Position numbers and translations under genes: made by a program
Shown: positions 23,191 through 34,661 of the stretch, piece after piece
How positions within the stretch are numbered: the stretch's first letter is position 1
How the letters are laid out: every line of letters begins with the position of its first letter
From: Liolophura sinensis
Lineage: Eukaryota > Mollusca > Polyplacophora > Chitonida > Chitonidae
Reading direction: 5' to 3'
Assembly (NCBI RefSeq): GCF_032854445.1
Contig: NC_088297.1
Coordinates: 2,151,403 to 2,215,402 of the forward strand
DNA length: 64,000 bases
Notes under the pieces: generated by a model
Databases searched by the model: none
Told to the model about the DNA's origin: nothing
Seen by the model: only the letters and a program-made list of their open reading frames with translations

Positions 23191-24687
23191 TAATTTAATT
23201 GGCCTATCAGCCCCACGAACTTCGATGTTGCCTGATGTGGATTTCTTGTACGCACTTGTATTTGGTGTCATGGCTGTATAGGAGCGGCTGCCCTTGAAAC
23301 ACAGGGATAACTTAGTACTTTTAATTAAATGCTTTGCACGGCACTTAAAAAAAATTAATTTGTTGATTTTAACAAAGTCTGTTATCTGTGTGGTGCTAGA
23401 ATGTATTCTGTTATCGCAGCAGATTGTTCTGTTAAATATAACGCACATATACTATTAATTCAAGAAAAAAATTCTGTTAGGCTAACATAATATTATGTTG
23501 AATATGACAGAATATGGTGTTGAATAACAGAATATATTCTTGCAACCCTAAGACAACAGACTTTCTGTTAAATTAAAAAATTATTTCTTTGAGTGTACGC
23601 GTAGCAAATAAGCTGAACTATCTTTTTGTTGCTGTTATTTTCTGTGGGTGAGGGGTGTATAAGCTTAAACCGAACAGTATTTGACGCTTCCCCCTGTCTC
23701 CAATATGTAGCACGTTACACGATTTCAATACTGATTTCACTCATTCACGTAGAAGATGGTTTGGTGTCTTCCCAGCATCACTGAAAAGTGCTTCTCTTCG
23801 ATTATTCCGCCTTAGGTATTTTACTGTATGTATTTTCTTTGTTCTCCCGTGGATCGTGTTAAACGTTGTCTTTGGAAATTCAACACATATACAGGCACAT
23901 GCTGAAGAATGAGCCTCAAGTTTCACTGCAAAAGTAGAGAAAGCTTTAGTAGCTCCATTTCATCGAAATTGAACGCCTGTATCGCTTAACATATCGCCAC
24001 GATGTGGCTGAAATATTGCCGACGTAACGTTAAGCCATAATCATTCATTCATTTAACATATCTTCACCACGTTACCTTACGTGATACTAACCGGGAAAAT
24101 TAGTATTAACAACGAAAATTACAACATAGATATTCCCACTGTGGTAAGTGTCTGATTAGTGGACGTTGCCACTGGTTGTGCTGTAAGCTGCGTGGAAGAG
24201 GACAATCCAGCCCGTCTCTGTAATGGCAGAGTTGTACTGTATGGTGAAAACTGGACACTGTTGTAAAGTATTCATAACGTTGACCCCTTGAGTTATACCA
24301 ATAGAAAGAAATGACTCATAGGGCAGTGCTAAGCTCTGGTGGAAATATGGAACACCACATTTGATGAACGGGGTGAAAATTATGAGTGAAAAATGTTGCT
24401 TCTGATTTGTATGATATATATGTATTCATTTGTGTACATTGACATGTACACAATTTACACATTAAACAGTGTCAGAGTTTACGCTAGTTGAACATTGGAT
24501 TTCGATTACCAGTACCCGTTTTACATTTTCTGTTTTGTTTAGCTGGTTTTGCCTTCCTTGTCATTTCGGCTTTTGGTAACATTAATAGCAAAATGGTGGC
24601 CTGCTTGAAAATACATAATTACATATTTGAAATTGACCGACCGTAACCATACAGGAAATTATATTTTTCCCCTCATGTCGTTGGTAG

Positions 24688-25127
24688 ATCGAGGACTTGA
24701 TGTGCTGGATATCGGCCGCTACCTGTATATCGAGAAGCGAAACCGTGTAAACCGCCGATGTTACATCCGGGATGTTGAGAGCATCCCAAAAGCAACAGTC
24801 ACCAACATGGTGGTGTCAGCTGGTGTCTTCGAGCGGTGGCTGTCACAAAGAGAATGGAACCAAGACGCTCGGAACTGCTTTGAGATTCCACCGGAACAGC
24901 TGGATGTTTACCTGAACGATTTCTATCTGAGCGTGAAAACTCCACACGGCCATGACTACAAACCCAGATCCCTAGAATGTATCCGCTGGAGTCTGGATCG
25001 CTACTTGAAATCCACTGGATACTCCAAGTCGATCGTCTCCTCGAAAGTGTTTGCCAATTCCCAGAGGGCGTTCAGACTAAGAATAAAAGAACTCTACGCC
25101 AAGATGCAGAGCAATACATCGACTTAA
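24688..25127 (+). CDS. Terminal exon 9: diverged core-binding domain
   Basis: The preferred acceptor is GTCGTTGGTAG ending at 24687, which follows a T/C-rich tract; CCATACAG ending at 24654 is an alternative. Both give phase 1. From 24688 it encodes 145 residues to the stop at 25125-25127. The domain is clear but diverged: IPKATVTNMVVSAGVFERW, PPEQLDVYLNDFYLSVKTP, LDRYLKSTGYSKSIVSS. The N-terminal linker is short. It is the last of the nine and, like the first, far from the central cluster in sequence, consistent with expansion having occurred in the middle of the array. Confidence 0.75.
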
Positions 25128-25621
25128 AAGAAATTGAGAAACTATACACATGTAACTTCCATCCCCAGATTGCGTAAACGTGGAAGTGTTGGTTATTTCC
25201 ACACCAAGATACCGAAACAGACATGATACATGTGCGCGTTTATTTCTTTGACCAACTCAAAAGTAGTGGATATCCATCACAGATGCCTCGGATGGGTTTC
25301 TTCATACACCCACACAACTGCTGCCCAGATAAAGTATATTTGGCTACATTTCTTTGACGGATTTAAACCGACTTCCGGAAAACTGTCAATGATGTTTTTT
25401 TTTTTAAATTTCTTTAAATTAAGAAACCTCAGGTGCCAGATGTATGAATGTGTGAGAAAAGTACTTCCATTATTTTGCGTAATTGGGATTCAAACAGTGA
25501 CTGGATCCGCCTGAGCATTGATGTGGAGGTTTCAGATCTCGCGTTACTTACTTGATCTACAGTAGCCTTCTCAAACATACATAATACATGTCACATATTG
25601 ACGTACCACTACATACATTAC

Positions 25622-25833
25622 GGTGGCCGAGGTGGTTTGCAGACCAGCGCGGCGCAATGGCCATGAGCCTCTCACCAATTCATACCCAGCGAGTTCATGT
25701 CCACCTCATACTGGCTTTCTCTTCGGGGCCCGCACGTGGGAAATTCCTGTTTTCTCCCACCATAACGCTAGCCGCTGTCTTAAAAGTGAAATATTCTTGG
25801 GTAAAACACCAATCAAATAAATGAATAAATAAA
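25622..25833 (+). repeat. tRNA-derived SINE, sense copy
   Basis: The diverged tRNA head (GTGGCCGAGGTGG) is followed by AGCGAGTTCATGTCC and the tail AAAACACCAATCAAATAAAT. About 15 bp before the tail are deleted. Confidence 0.82.
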
Positions 25834-26160
25834 TCTTTAAATGGTATTAAAAGGCCCGTGAATTTTTACATGATATTTAGGTTCAGATTACCTCAGTATA
25901 TTCTGTGTATGTATGAAATGATTGTTGTCATCAAGCAAGACATACTGGCGATGTATATTTCACCCCGCTACGCTTGAAATAAAATTGAATTCACTCGTTG
26001 AAACGGTAACAACACCGTTATCTGTAAAATTACAGCAGGATTTTTCACTGTTGTTCACATGGCTGATGATCTGGGTAGGTTTATGAACAAAAAAACATGA
26101 ATTCAGTTTTCACATCAATTTTTATTGTGGATAAGATAAAAATCCGTTACGCATTTTTTC

Positions 26161-26263
26161 CCGCAGAGCCCATTTTCCTCCCACCATTATGTTGGCCGCC
26201 GTCGTATCAGTCAAATATTCTTGAGTGCGGCGTAAAACACCAATCAGATACGTAAATAAATAA
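26161..26263 (+). repeat. tRNA-derived SINE, 5'-truncated
   Basis: CCGCAGAGCCCATTTTCC through GGCGTAAAACACCAATCAG to (AAAT)n. Confidence 0.85.
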
Positions 26264-27439
26264 ATTTTACGAATAGTAAGCATTGGACGTTTCTTTCAAA
26301 CTTTTTCACCAGCTTTACTACCATGTAATCGTTAAGATGTGAACCGTTTTGAGCTTATTGTAGTGTTTTTCTGTGAAGGTCAGATTAATCAAAGGCATGT
26401 TGTAGTGGTCTTCGTGTGTACTGTGTAATTAATCAAAACCATTTTTAAAACACTTACGTATATCAGCTTAGTACCACGTGGCTGCTCAGTGGCATAGGTC
26501 AAGTTATTTCAAACACTCTAAAAAGTAAGTGGCGTTTAATCCCAGTCTTTGTGTACATTCGAGGTTCCGCTTCCAACATCGTTTAATTGTCGTGCTGGTG
26601 GCAATCTGCAGTCAATACAACGAGTATATCGTGCTTGATGGTATGACATGAAGTTTATTAAAGATCCACTTACCACCTATACATTCAGCATACACCTTGA
26701 TCACGTTATTCTGTGTACGCTGTTAGTAGTCATGTTTATCAGTAACCTGCATGGCAATGGCCGTTGAGTACTGCGTGGCTACTCGATGACAACAATCAAA
26801 CCCAAAGCATCGTGACAAGAGCAGCTACTGTACCATTACTCTGTATTTCAAGTGTGTGTGTTGCTTTTAATGCGATGGCTCAAATCCATTCAAACAAATG
26901 TCTATACCGCTATGTCCATCAGCATGTATTTATTTTTGCTCCAGGTTTTCAGCTTTAAAAATACTTTTCGGATTTAATCTGAATTTTATGGGATTTGTTC
27001 AGCTGACAGCATAAGTTCTGCTTTTGGGTGTTGCCATTTAATATCTAGTTCTAACACCTTTCATAACGATCTGGCGTTAAACTCTAATTACTTATTATTT
27101 GATTATAGTTTATATTTCAATGTAGATTTACAGATTTTGCCTTCAGCTCCTATTTCAATCCTGTTACTGCTATTAGCGTAACCCTGGCCTTTGAGTCAAG
27201 ATTGTTTTGTTCAGAAAAAAACTTTTTTATTCACAATATATATTTCCACGTTAATACTGGTACCAGTGTACTCTTTTGTGTGCGCTTGTGCAGTAAAAGT
27301 AGCTTAAATATCAGTTTTAGCAAAACTCTGATATGTCATGTTGGCCCCTGTTGATATCCGGTATATCTTGTTGGACCTCTTTTGGTATCCGCCTTCGTCA
27401 TCTGTGGTCAGTTGTGTCTAAAAACAGAAACATTAAGCA

Positions 27440-27870
27440 CAGTGAAAATTACACTTAAACTCAAACAATAATCTGTTAATTTCAACAGAAAGCTTTTGTC
27501 TGGCCGTAAGTGGGAAGGTCATCCAACAACCTGCGGATGGTCGTGGGTTTCCCCCGGGCTGTGCCTGGTTTCCACCCACCATAATGCTGGCCGCCGTCGT
27601 ATAAGTGAAATATTTTTGAGTACGGCGTAAAACACCAATCAAATAAGTCAACAGAAAGCATGTTGTCTGCGTGATGCTAGAGTGTATTCTATTATTATAA
27701 CACTATGTTCTGTCATATGCAACATAATATCCTGTTATTCTAATAGAACCTTTATGTTGAATTAATAGAATATGAGTGTTATATCTAACAGAACAAGCTG
27801 GTGCAATAACTGAATATATTATAGCATCACCCAGACAACAGATCTGTTAAAATTAGGTGTAATTTTTTTA
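27440..27870. repeat. MITE-like element (TTCTGTTA family) interrupted by a SINE
   Basis: It shares AGCATCAC(C/T)CAGACAACAG and repeated TCTGTTA/TAACAGA words with 34040-34085 and the array at 34662-35862. Ends are not clear because of decay. Confidence 0.55.
27482..27659 (+). mobile_element. SINE insertion with 12-bp target-site duplication
   Basis: The SINE (27494-27647, 5'-truncated, sense) is bordered by TCAACAGAAAGC at 27482-27493 and again at 27648-27659. This direct repeat is the mark of LINE-mediated retrotransposition and shows that the family has moved after the host MITE-like element was in place. Confidence 0.9.
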
Positions 27871-28918
27871 ATGTATACATACTGGTGGAAAGAAGTTGCA
27901 GGTGGTCTCCAGAGAACTTCTCGTAACACTTTCTGTTAAAATTAATTTTTAGAATGTAACTGCCTGTGAATGGACCTGTAATAGACAGATGATTTAAATT
28001 ATGTTTGGCGAAATTTTGTTAAAAGAAAATTAAGAAATATGGAAAATGTTGCAAAGGGATAAACTGAACAAGAGGAAGTGGAAACTCAAAACATCTAGCA
28101 TTTAATAATGGCTATGTATTCGAAACCCAGTGAAAGACTGATTGAGTTTTCACGGAAAGGATGTCGCTTCAAAATAGACAACATCGTTTTGGTAGACCAC
28201 AAAACCTTTACGAGAAAATAAGCAGTGATATTTATATTTTCATGTATTTTTATTGTGTCTTAAATTTTTGTAAACCTCGGTAAATTTTGCAAATTTTGCG
28301 CACTATAAGGTAATCTTTGTGTCCTCACTGACCTGCTTATCAAAGCCGTCTCAAATTGCTTTTAAACAGTTTTGTACAAGGGGTTTCCAAAACACAGTTT
28401 CGAGTCGAAAAAGACACATAAAATATTTTAACTCATCTAAATACTAAAATACTCGCCAAAATCATCTCAATTTGCAAAACAGCCGTAAACAGATTTGTGC
28501 TTTTGTCTGTCACCCGCATGACATGTTCTGAGCATGCGCTCAATTCTTGATGCACCTCTCGAAACAGCTGTCTGGCTTACAAAGCTACTATCCATCATTT
28601 ATACTTTTTTAAAATGTATTTTTGTACATTTGACGATTTCGCTGTAAGATATGGTGTGAATGTCACCAGAAGGATATTAAAAAAAATATAAACATGATGA
28701 GAAGGTAACTATACTGTGTGCGTTTTTTTGGGGGGACGAAACAAAATAGACCAGTGGTGTACTTGTATTCTTTGGCTAAAGGATGAGCGATGGACGTATT
28801 TGTTAGCACGTACTTGTTATGTTGTAAATTGCCTTGGCTTAAATTCCAAAATTCCAGGAATTCTATCCAAAACATTGGCAGTTTTCTTACGAACGATCCC
28901 TGTTTATACTTGTTTCAG

Positions 28919-29139
28919 ATCGTGTTACAGCGCAGGCGCCATCTGCACCCTACTTTCTCTGCAATACATGTGGGAAATCCTTCACTCTAAGAACAAGCCT
29001 ATTCCGTCATCAACGTACGATTCACGCGCCGATGACGTCATGCAACTTGTACACATGTCATATTTGTGGGAGAGTGTTTCGACGAAAGGACAACTACCGC
29101 AAGCATTTAAAAACAAGACATAAACAGTCATTGCGGTGA
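28919..29139 (+). CDS. Terminal exon 10: paired C2H2 zinc fingers
   Basis: The acceptor CTTGTTTCAG ends at 28918, phase 1. It encodes 72 residues to the stop at 29137-29139. Finger 1 is CNTCGKSF...H(x4)H and finger 2 is CHICGRVF...H(x4)H; both are C-x2-C-x12-H-x4-H, separated by a linker of about 11 residues (APMTSCNLYT). Longer open frames overlap it in the other two frames, so this exon is easy to miss; only this frame shows the zinc ligands. An AATAAA lies at 29356-29361. A two-finger terminal exon in the same phase as the core-binding exons argues for one shared gene. Role inferred: sequence-specific DNA binding. Confidence 0.82.
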
Positions 29140-29355
29140 TAGATGTGAAGGAGAGATGTACCAAACCCTTTTGATTACGGCCACTCAGAGCTTTTTTAAT
29201 AGCGGATTCCAAAATATTTCACATAGAGAACGGCGTTCATTTTGGGCAAAGAAACCCGAAGTAACGTCAGTACACCTGGCGAACTTCTTGAAGTTACCGG
29301 ACTGAAAACGAGGCTGTACCCGCATGAAGCAGAGAGTGACCTAAATGTCGTTGTA

Positions 29356-29361
29356 AATAAA
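29356..29361 (+). promoter_or_regulatory. Candidate poly(A) signal after exon 10
   Basis: AATAAA 217 bp past the stop of exon 10, a typical 3' UTR distance. Confidence 0.45.
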
Positions 29362-30189
29362 ATTCATTTGTGTTGAATAGGTGTACTATTTTATGGGCCG
29401 AGAAATGCCACACAGTTTAGAATTTAGTACTCATAATGTGCTTGTATTTCTGTAATAAGTAGGTTTTCATTTTCGCTGTTTGTAATGCGATTTTGTACGT
29501 TGGCATTCCGGTAAAAGTAAATATATACTATGCGAAGCAAAAACAGATTGTGCCCCCCCCCCCCGCCCCCCAAATCCCCCGCAGTAGCAAATACACTTCG
29601 ATTTACGTGGACAGTTGTGGTATGCTCGGAATGAACGACGACTGATTTTCCAAGTGTCAAGCATCGTTTACATGTATGATGAAAAACTGTAGTATCACTA
29701 GTTATGTGGGCATGGAATTGATTCTCATACACATAGCATTACAAGTGGTATACGAATGTTGGAGTTCGTTTTATCTTTTATCCTGTTGTCTTTGATATTT
29801 AATACCGATATAAACTAGACATTTATTGCTGGACTAAGCATACCCGATGCAAGGGACCGTGTTTATCAAACGTCTTAAGGCATAATTCAGAATTTCAAAC
29901 ACAGCTGCAATTAAAATGTTTTACCTTAGGAAATTTAGTTGATTCTTTACGGCAGAACAATGTACCAACCAGAGAAATGAACCCACCACAGTTTGAGTTC
30001 TTTCCTGGTCTGAGTTTGGCTTTTCAAGCACTGACGATTTATAACTTAAGTCTTAAGTTGCTTGATAAATACGGGCCCCTTGTACGCATACTGTTTATTA
30101 AGTTCAGACTCAAGTCATGAATTGCAAGTGCTTGATTTGAAGACTGCCTCGCTTGGCACTCACAACTTGGAAACTAAAACATTACAAGA

Positions 30190-30320
30190 TTGACCGGACC
30201 GTTGTTAGTATAATGTGACTGCGTGTGGTGTCATGTCTGGTGTCTTCGGCAAGATACTTCAGTGGCGGCAAGGGCTCAGTGACATGGATTCGCACTGCCA
30301 TACAAAGACACATTATATGG
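30190..30320. repeat. Dispersed repeat family B, copy 5
   Basis: GTTAGTATAATGTGACTG then GGTGTCTTCGGCAAGATAC. Partial copy. Confidence 0.6.
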
Positions 30321-30613
30321 AAACTTACCTAATAACTCTTCGTCCCCATATGACTAAAAATTGTGAGGTACGACGTACGAAACGTACATGCAAACTTTTG
30401 AGACTGTGTTGTTGTTGACCCTACTTGCGGCAGTATTTATCACGTTTGCGATATTTTTTTTTGTATTGTTTTGAGTGCAGTTTCCCATGCGTGTCTTTCT
30501 TGTTTAAGACTCCCATGTTAATTATTCTACATATTCCGATGTACCACATTTTAGACATTGTAACCAAAATTTTAACAAAAGATAATTTTTTTTTCTTTCT
30601 GTGTATTTTACAG

Positions 30614-30822
30614 ATGTTCGTAGTCATTCTCGGACACAATTTTCCTGCCATTTCTGTGGCAAAAGTTTCACTCTTAAGCAAAACCTGCGACGTCATCAAC
30701 GTATTCACGAGCCAAAGACGTCAGCGAACGTGCTCACGTGCGAGGAATGCGGGAGGGAGTTTTTCCGTCCTGACACTTACAAAGATCACATGATCGCCAA
30801 GCACCGACATGCCAGGCGTTGA
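30614..30822 (+). CDS. Terminal exon 11: paired C2H2 zinc fingers
   Basis: The acceptor follows a strong T-rich tract (TTTTTTTTTCTTTCTGTG...TTTTACAG) ending at 30613, phase 1. It encodes 68 residues to the stop at 30820-30822. Finger 1 is CHFCGKSFTLKQNLRRHQRIH (C-x2-C-x12-H-x3-H). Finger 2 is CEECGREF...HMIAKH (H-x4-H). The linker contains PKTSANVL. It is strikingly similar to the exon at 38143 (FTLK.NLRRH, CEECG.EF.R, YKDHM.AKH), so the two are recent duplicates; the 28919 copy is more distant. Confidence 0.87.
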
Positions 30823-31814
30823 CCTTTGGGAGGTTAAAGCGGCCTAAACGAAATTGACGACCGAGTGTGCTGAGACGACTTTTCTGTACTTCTTACCCAA
30901 TGATTGTCAAGGTGTTGCATTTGTAATTTTCCATGTTATATTTTTAAACTAAACTTTTTATTAATACTTACCCCTGCACAGATTATGCCGTGATTCGTTT
31001 TAGTTTAATTCTTTGATATTACGTAGTCAAGCCTATTCCTAAATGCTGAGTGAAACTTGAATCCTTTAGTTGGAGTGTAACTGTTCTTTAAAGGAAAAAA
31101 ACCTCTGAAAATCGAAGCAGACATCTCTTAATAGATCACTGAAAACTATGCATGAATGTGCTTTTATTTTTTATTTTTTTTAACTTGTTTGAGGAAAGTT
31201 AAGGAGCTCAAACGTTTGAATTCTACGGTGGGCTTTATTAACCATCCTATCAGCGGTTAGGAACTCTGACGCCAAAGGAAGTTTATCCAACCCTAAGTAT
31301 GACACTGGATGTTGGAATAGCTCTTTTTATCCATTACTAAACGATAACTGAAATAATGACTCATTTCTGCTGGTGAACATCAGGAAAAATGGTGATGTGA
31401 CGTCAGAGTTCCTACATACCATATAGACCACCCATGAATTAAAATATGGGAATGCCTTTACTCTTAAAAAATATAAACGAAAGTATTTTTACTCATAGTT
31501 TTCACTTGTATGTATAATGTACCTTACTTTATAGTGTAGCTTTCTTTTACTGTAATACTCAGGGAAGCTGTTAGTTTATTTTAAGTTAACCTACCCCTTA
31601 ATATTCTGTGAGCGTTGGAGCAGAACAGCTGGAGTGTAGCTGTTCGTTAATATTTAGTCAGCTTGTTCGTTTGTTTTTTGATGACCTATTCTTTAATGTT
31701 CAGTGAACGCAAATTCCTTTTGTTAGAGAGTAAGTATTCGCTAATGCTCAGTGAACATTCGTTTATTTTGAGAGCACTGTTTCAGTGAAAATTTTGAGGA
31801 AAATTATTCGTTTT

Positions 31815-32010
31815 AAGGGGCCTCTGTTGCCCAGGAGCTTCTCACCAATTGATCGCTGTTAGTTCCAGTCCAGTACATGCTACCTAGGAAGATCTGACAT
31901 AAGCCTGCAGATTTTCATGGGTTTCCCTGGACCCGGTTTCCTCCGACCATATAATGGTATTCTTGAATTTGGTGTAAAACACAAATCAAATACATGCAAA
32001 TAAATAATCA
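31815..32010 (+). repeat. tRNA-derived SINE, degraded sense copy
   Basis: GGGGCCTCTGTTGCCCAGG head, GTTAGTTCCAGTCC B-box-like piece, and tail TGTAAAACACAAATCAAATA. Internal deletions present. Confidence 0.75.
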
Positions 32011-33137
32011 TCACGTGTATTCGACTTTTTTCAGAGGACCCATTCCTCAGTACTGAGTGAAGCTATTTTTTTTTTCTTAAATGAACCTATTATTCTGTCT
32101 TGAATGAACCATTTCGTTTGAGACAATAGGTAAAGAAGTTCTAAGGAAATTTGGTACTTTTCGTACCAGCACAGCAGTTAATCATATACCGCTTTCAATT
32201 TATGTGCGAGGTCCTTCGTGTAAGGAGGCATGTTGCTTGGCAGCAGTTCTCTTTCCTCTACCATATAAATGTATAAAGATATGTAGAAACCTGCTTTGAT
32301 GTTTCGCCAAAAAATCTTGATATTTTAACACATTCACAAAAGCTTACATAACACTTGTAAATACTGTATTAATTCTCTTGAACTGTGTTTCGGTTTTATA
32401 GTTCATTATGACTGTTTGATAAAAGTCTCAATGACACACTGTAATGCTTGGGTATTCACTTTTGTCAAATACCCACAAACAACGTTTGGCAGACAAAGAT
32501 AACGGTGAAAGGAAACAAGCTTTTCAGTTTTATATTATATACTTATTTCCTCACTAATCAACATGTTGGTATATTTTGCGCCGTACATGTTTATACTATA
32601 AGTGACAGTCGATTTGCTTGTATTCAGAATTGCAAGGTTTACCATACAGCCAGTTTTATCATGCAGAAGTAATACTCTGGCATGTTCTTTGGTGTTTGGA
32701 GGACTACAGCATTAACCAATAGCTGTTGTCATGGATGTAAATGTAATCATCTAACACTAAACAAATTGTGTTTGTAATATTATATGTGCGATGTATAATG
32801 TAGAATGTCATAATGGTTACAGACATATTGTATAGCTAATCTACCACAAATAATCCGCTGAAACTAGAAAAAGCATGTTTTATTATTAGATTCTATATGG
32901 CCAATGTGCGTGGTGTATTAAAAGAAAAGAACACATTTATACAAACTATTCATTAAATGAAAGAGCCATACAAAATGTGCGGAAATCTGTTGTTTGTTTT
33001 TTTTTCTTGATGTGGGGTGGAGGGGGGGATAAAGTTTTCACAAGAGAGAAAAAACTTTTTATACATTGTCATTTTCTACAAAATCCACCGATTCGAGGTA
33101 CAGTGAAGTCCCGCCATGTTTTAAAACCTTAAATTTA

Positions 33138-33308
33138 AACCTTAAGCACCTTGGCGTGTTAATGAATATTCAAGAAGAAAGGAGGCTTTTCACTGGACAA
33201 GCCTCCTTTCTCCTTGAATATTCATTAACGCGAATAGGAGGTTTTTCACTGGACAAGCCTCCTTTCTTCCTGAATATTCATTAACACGTCAAGGTGCTTA
33301 AGGTTTTC
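33138..33308. repeat. Fold-back element with ~50-bp arms
   Basis: The left arm (33138-33188, containing CCTTAAGCACCTTGGCGTG) pairs with the right arm (33257-33308, ending CAAGGTGCTTAAGG). A partial middle copy (about 33200-33235) has the same AGCCTCCTTTCT...ATTCATTAACGCG core. MITE-like; no coding content. Confidence 0.85.
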
Positions 33309-33970
33309 CTCCCACATATGATTAATGTGCATTTCCGGTCTGAGCTAAATGCGTACGTATATCGTGATAACCGTGGATTGTAAGTCCTGTGAAAGCCGAC
33401 TCTAAAAAGGAACAGTTTGTGATGTACTAGAGGATCACATCATGCCCACATTCGTGGCTGTTTTCTGCCGAACTGTGTCTGGAATGCCATGTCCTAATCG
33501 TCTACTGGGCAAAGCTAAGCCGGGTGATGTATGTAATCTGTTCAAATGGCGGTGTAAAGGAAACTTCTGAGCCTTTGATGTTTAACTGTTAAATACTCAA
33601 AAAAATGTTTGTTTTTTTTAAGGTTTCATTTAAGGTATGTGTTGTATAAATGTTTTCTTTGCTTTTAACTCAATTTAAATTTTATAAAGGTTGACTGTTT
33701 TTAATTCTGTAAAATATATTCTTAACAAACGAGTGTTTCGAATTATATTTCTTAGGAAGGTTGCCTACATTTCACATCTTTTCCCACGGTGTTGTATTTC
33801 CAGTGCAGTCTGAGTGATGTTAACTAATTTCTTGACATTAATAATCTTTATATCCATGTTTATAGACGTATTGATGTTAGCTTTTAGATAAATATAGCAA
33901 AGACTAGAGACTGATTCAGTCCATTCTCACTAGTCAGATCTGGTAGCCTACACAAAAAAAAAAACAATTT

Positions 33971-34188
33971 CGCTGATTCTTGGTGACACTCGGATTTAAG
34001 CTGTCCTACCGAAGAGAAGCCTGAGAGTGAGCCTCTCTAGCATCACTCAGACTACAGACATTCTGTTCATTTTAATATTAATTTTTTGAGAGTATACTGG
34101 CTTGTAACCAGCTAGAGGTGAACGAAGGCTCACTCTCAGGCACCTCTTCGGTTAGACAGCTTAAATCCGAGTATCACCAAGAATCGAT
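33971..34188. mobile_element. Fold-back element with ~63-bp arms, carrying a second insert
   Basis: The left arm 33971-34034 (CGCTGATTCTTGGTGACAC... GTGAGCCT) pairs with 34126-34188 (AGGCTCACTCTCAGG... ACCAAGAATCG). The space between holds a short piece of the TTCTGTTA-type MITE (AGCATCACTCAGACTACAG and TTTTTTGAGAGTA). Confidence 0.85.
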
Positions 34189-34195
34189 ATTCCAA

Positions 34196-34335
34196 GAACA
34201 GTTAGAATAAATACAAGTGAGGTAAATTGACAAGAGGCCGTACTTCACCGGTTACGTGTGACCATTTTAATGCCATTTATTACACTTTCTCTGGTTTTAC
34301 TCTCTATGCTGTAAGTCTTTTGTTATATTATGTTT
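34196..34335 (+). repeat. Dispersed repeat family D, copy 3
   Basis: AGTTAGAATAAATAC, then ATTGACAAGAGGCCGTAC. It directly adjoins the fold-back element. Confidence 0.6.
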
Positions 34336-34661
34336 CATTCGTTTATTTCATTGATGCCCAGCATCGAACTTGTGAAGGTTTGACCTATGTGATTGCGATC
34401 AACTTTGTGAAGGGGAGAAACCGGAGTCACGAAGTAAATCCCCCGCCCTTTGCCAGGCAACTAAAACACCTCCTCATTTAAAGCGGCGAGCGCTGGAATC
34501 GAACTCATTACCACATTGTCCCGGGAAACAACATGGAGCAAACGCCTAACCCAGGAAGGGCCTTCGTCGTTGTTACAGCTCACAATAACCTAAATTATTA
34601 ATTTATTGAGCACATCGGTGGTTGTAAAATTCACCTTTGGAAATGATGTTCGTTCTGCAAG

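Larger units (their letters stand above)
21389..24687. other. Inter-exon region
   Basis: No coding exon recognised. It contains an (AT)n microsatellite (22384-22435), a SINE fragment (about 22750-22790), a 27-bp near-perfect palindrome (23164-23190), a diverged MITE-like segment ending near 23600 in TTTGAGTGTA, and a piece of the repeat also seen at 399-500 (about 23712-23900). Confidence 0.5.
25128..28918. other. Inter-exon region with several SINEs
   Basis: No coding exon seen. It carries SINE copies at about 25622-25833, 26161-26263 and 27494-27647; the last is nested in a MITE-like element (about 27440-27870). Confidence 0.55.
29140..30613. other. Inter-exon region
   Basis: It contains a candidate poly(A) signal (29356-29361), a C-rich tract (29553-29579) and repeat family B copy 5 (about 30190-30320). 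No coding exon seen. Confidence 0.5.

Noticed and set aside
28716-29123. 135-residue frame overlapping the first zinc-finger exon
   Set aside because: It begins in the intron and reads the exon out of frame; the zinc-ligand frame with the matching splice phase is the better call.
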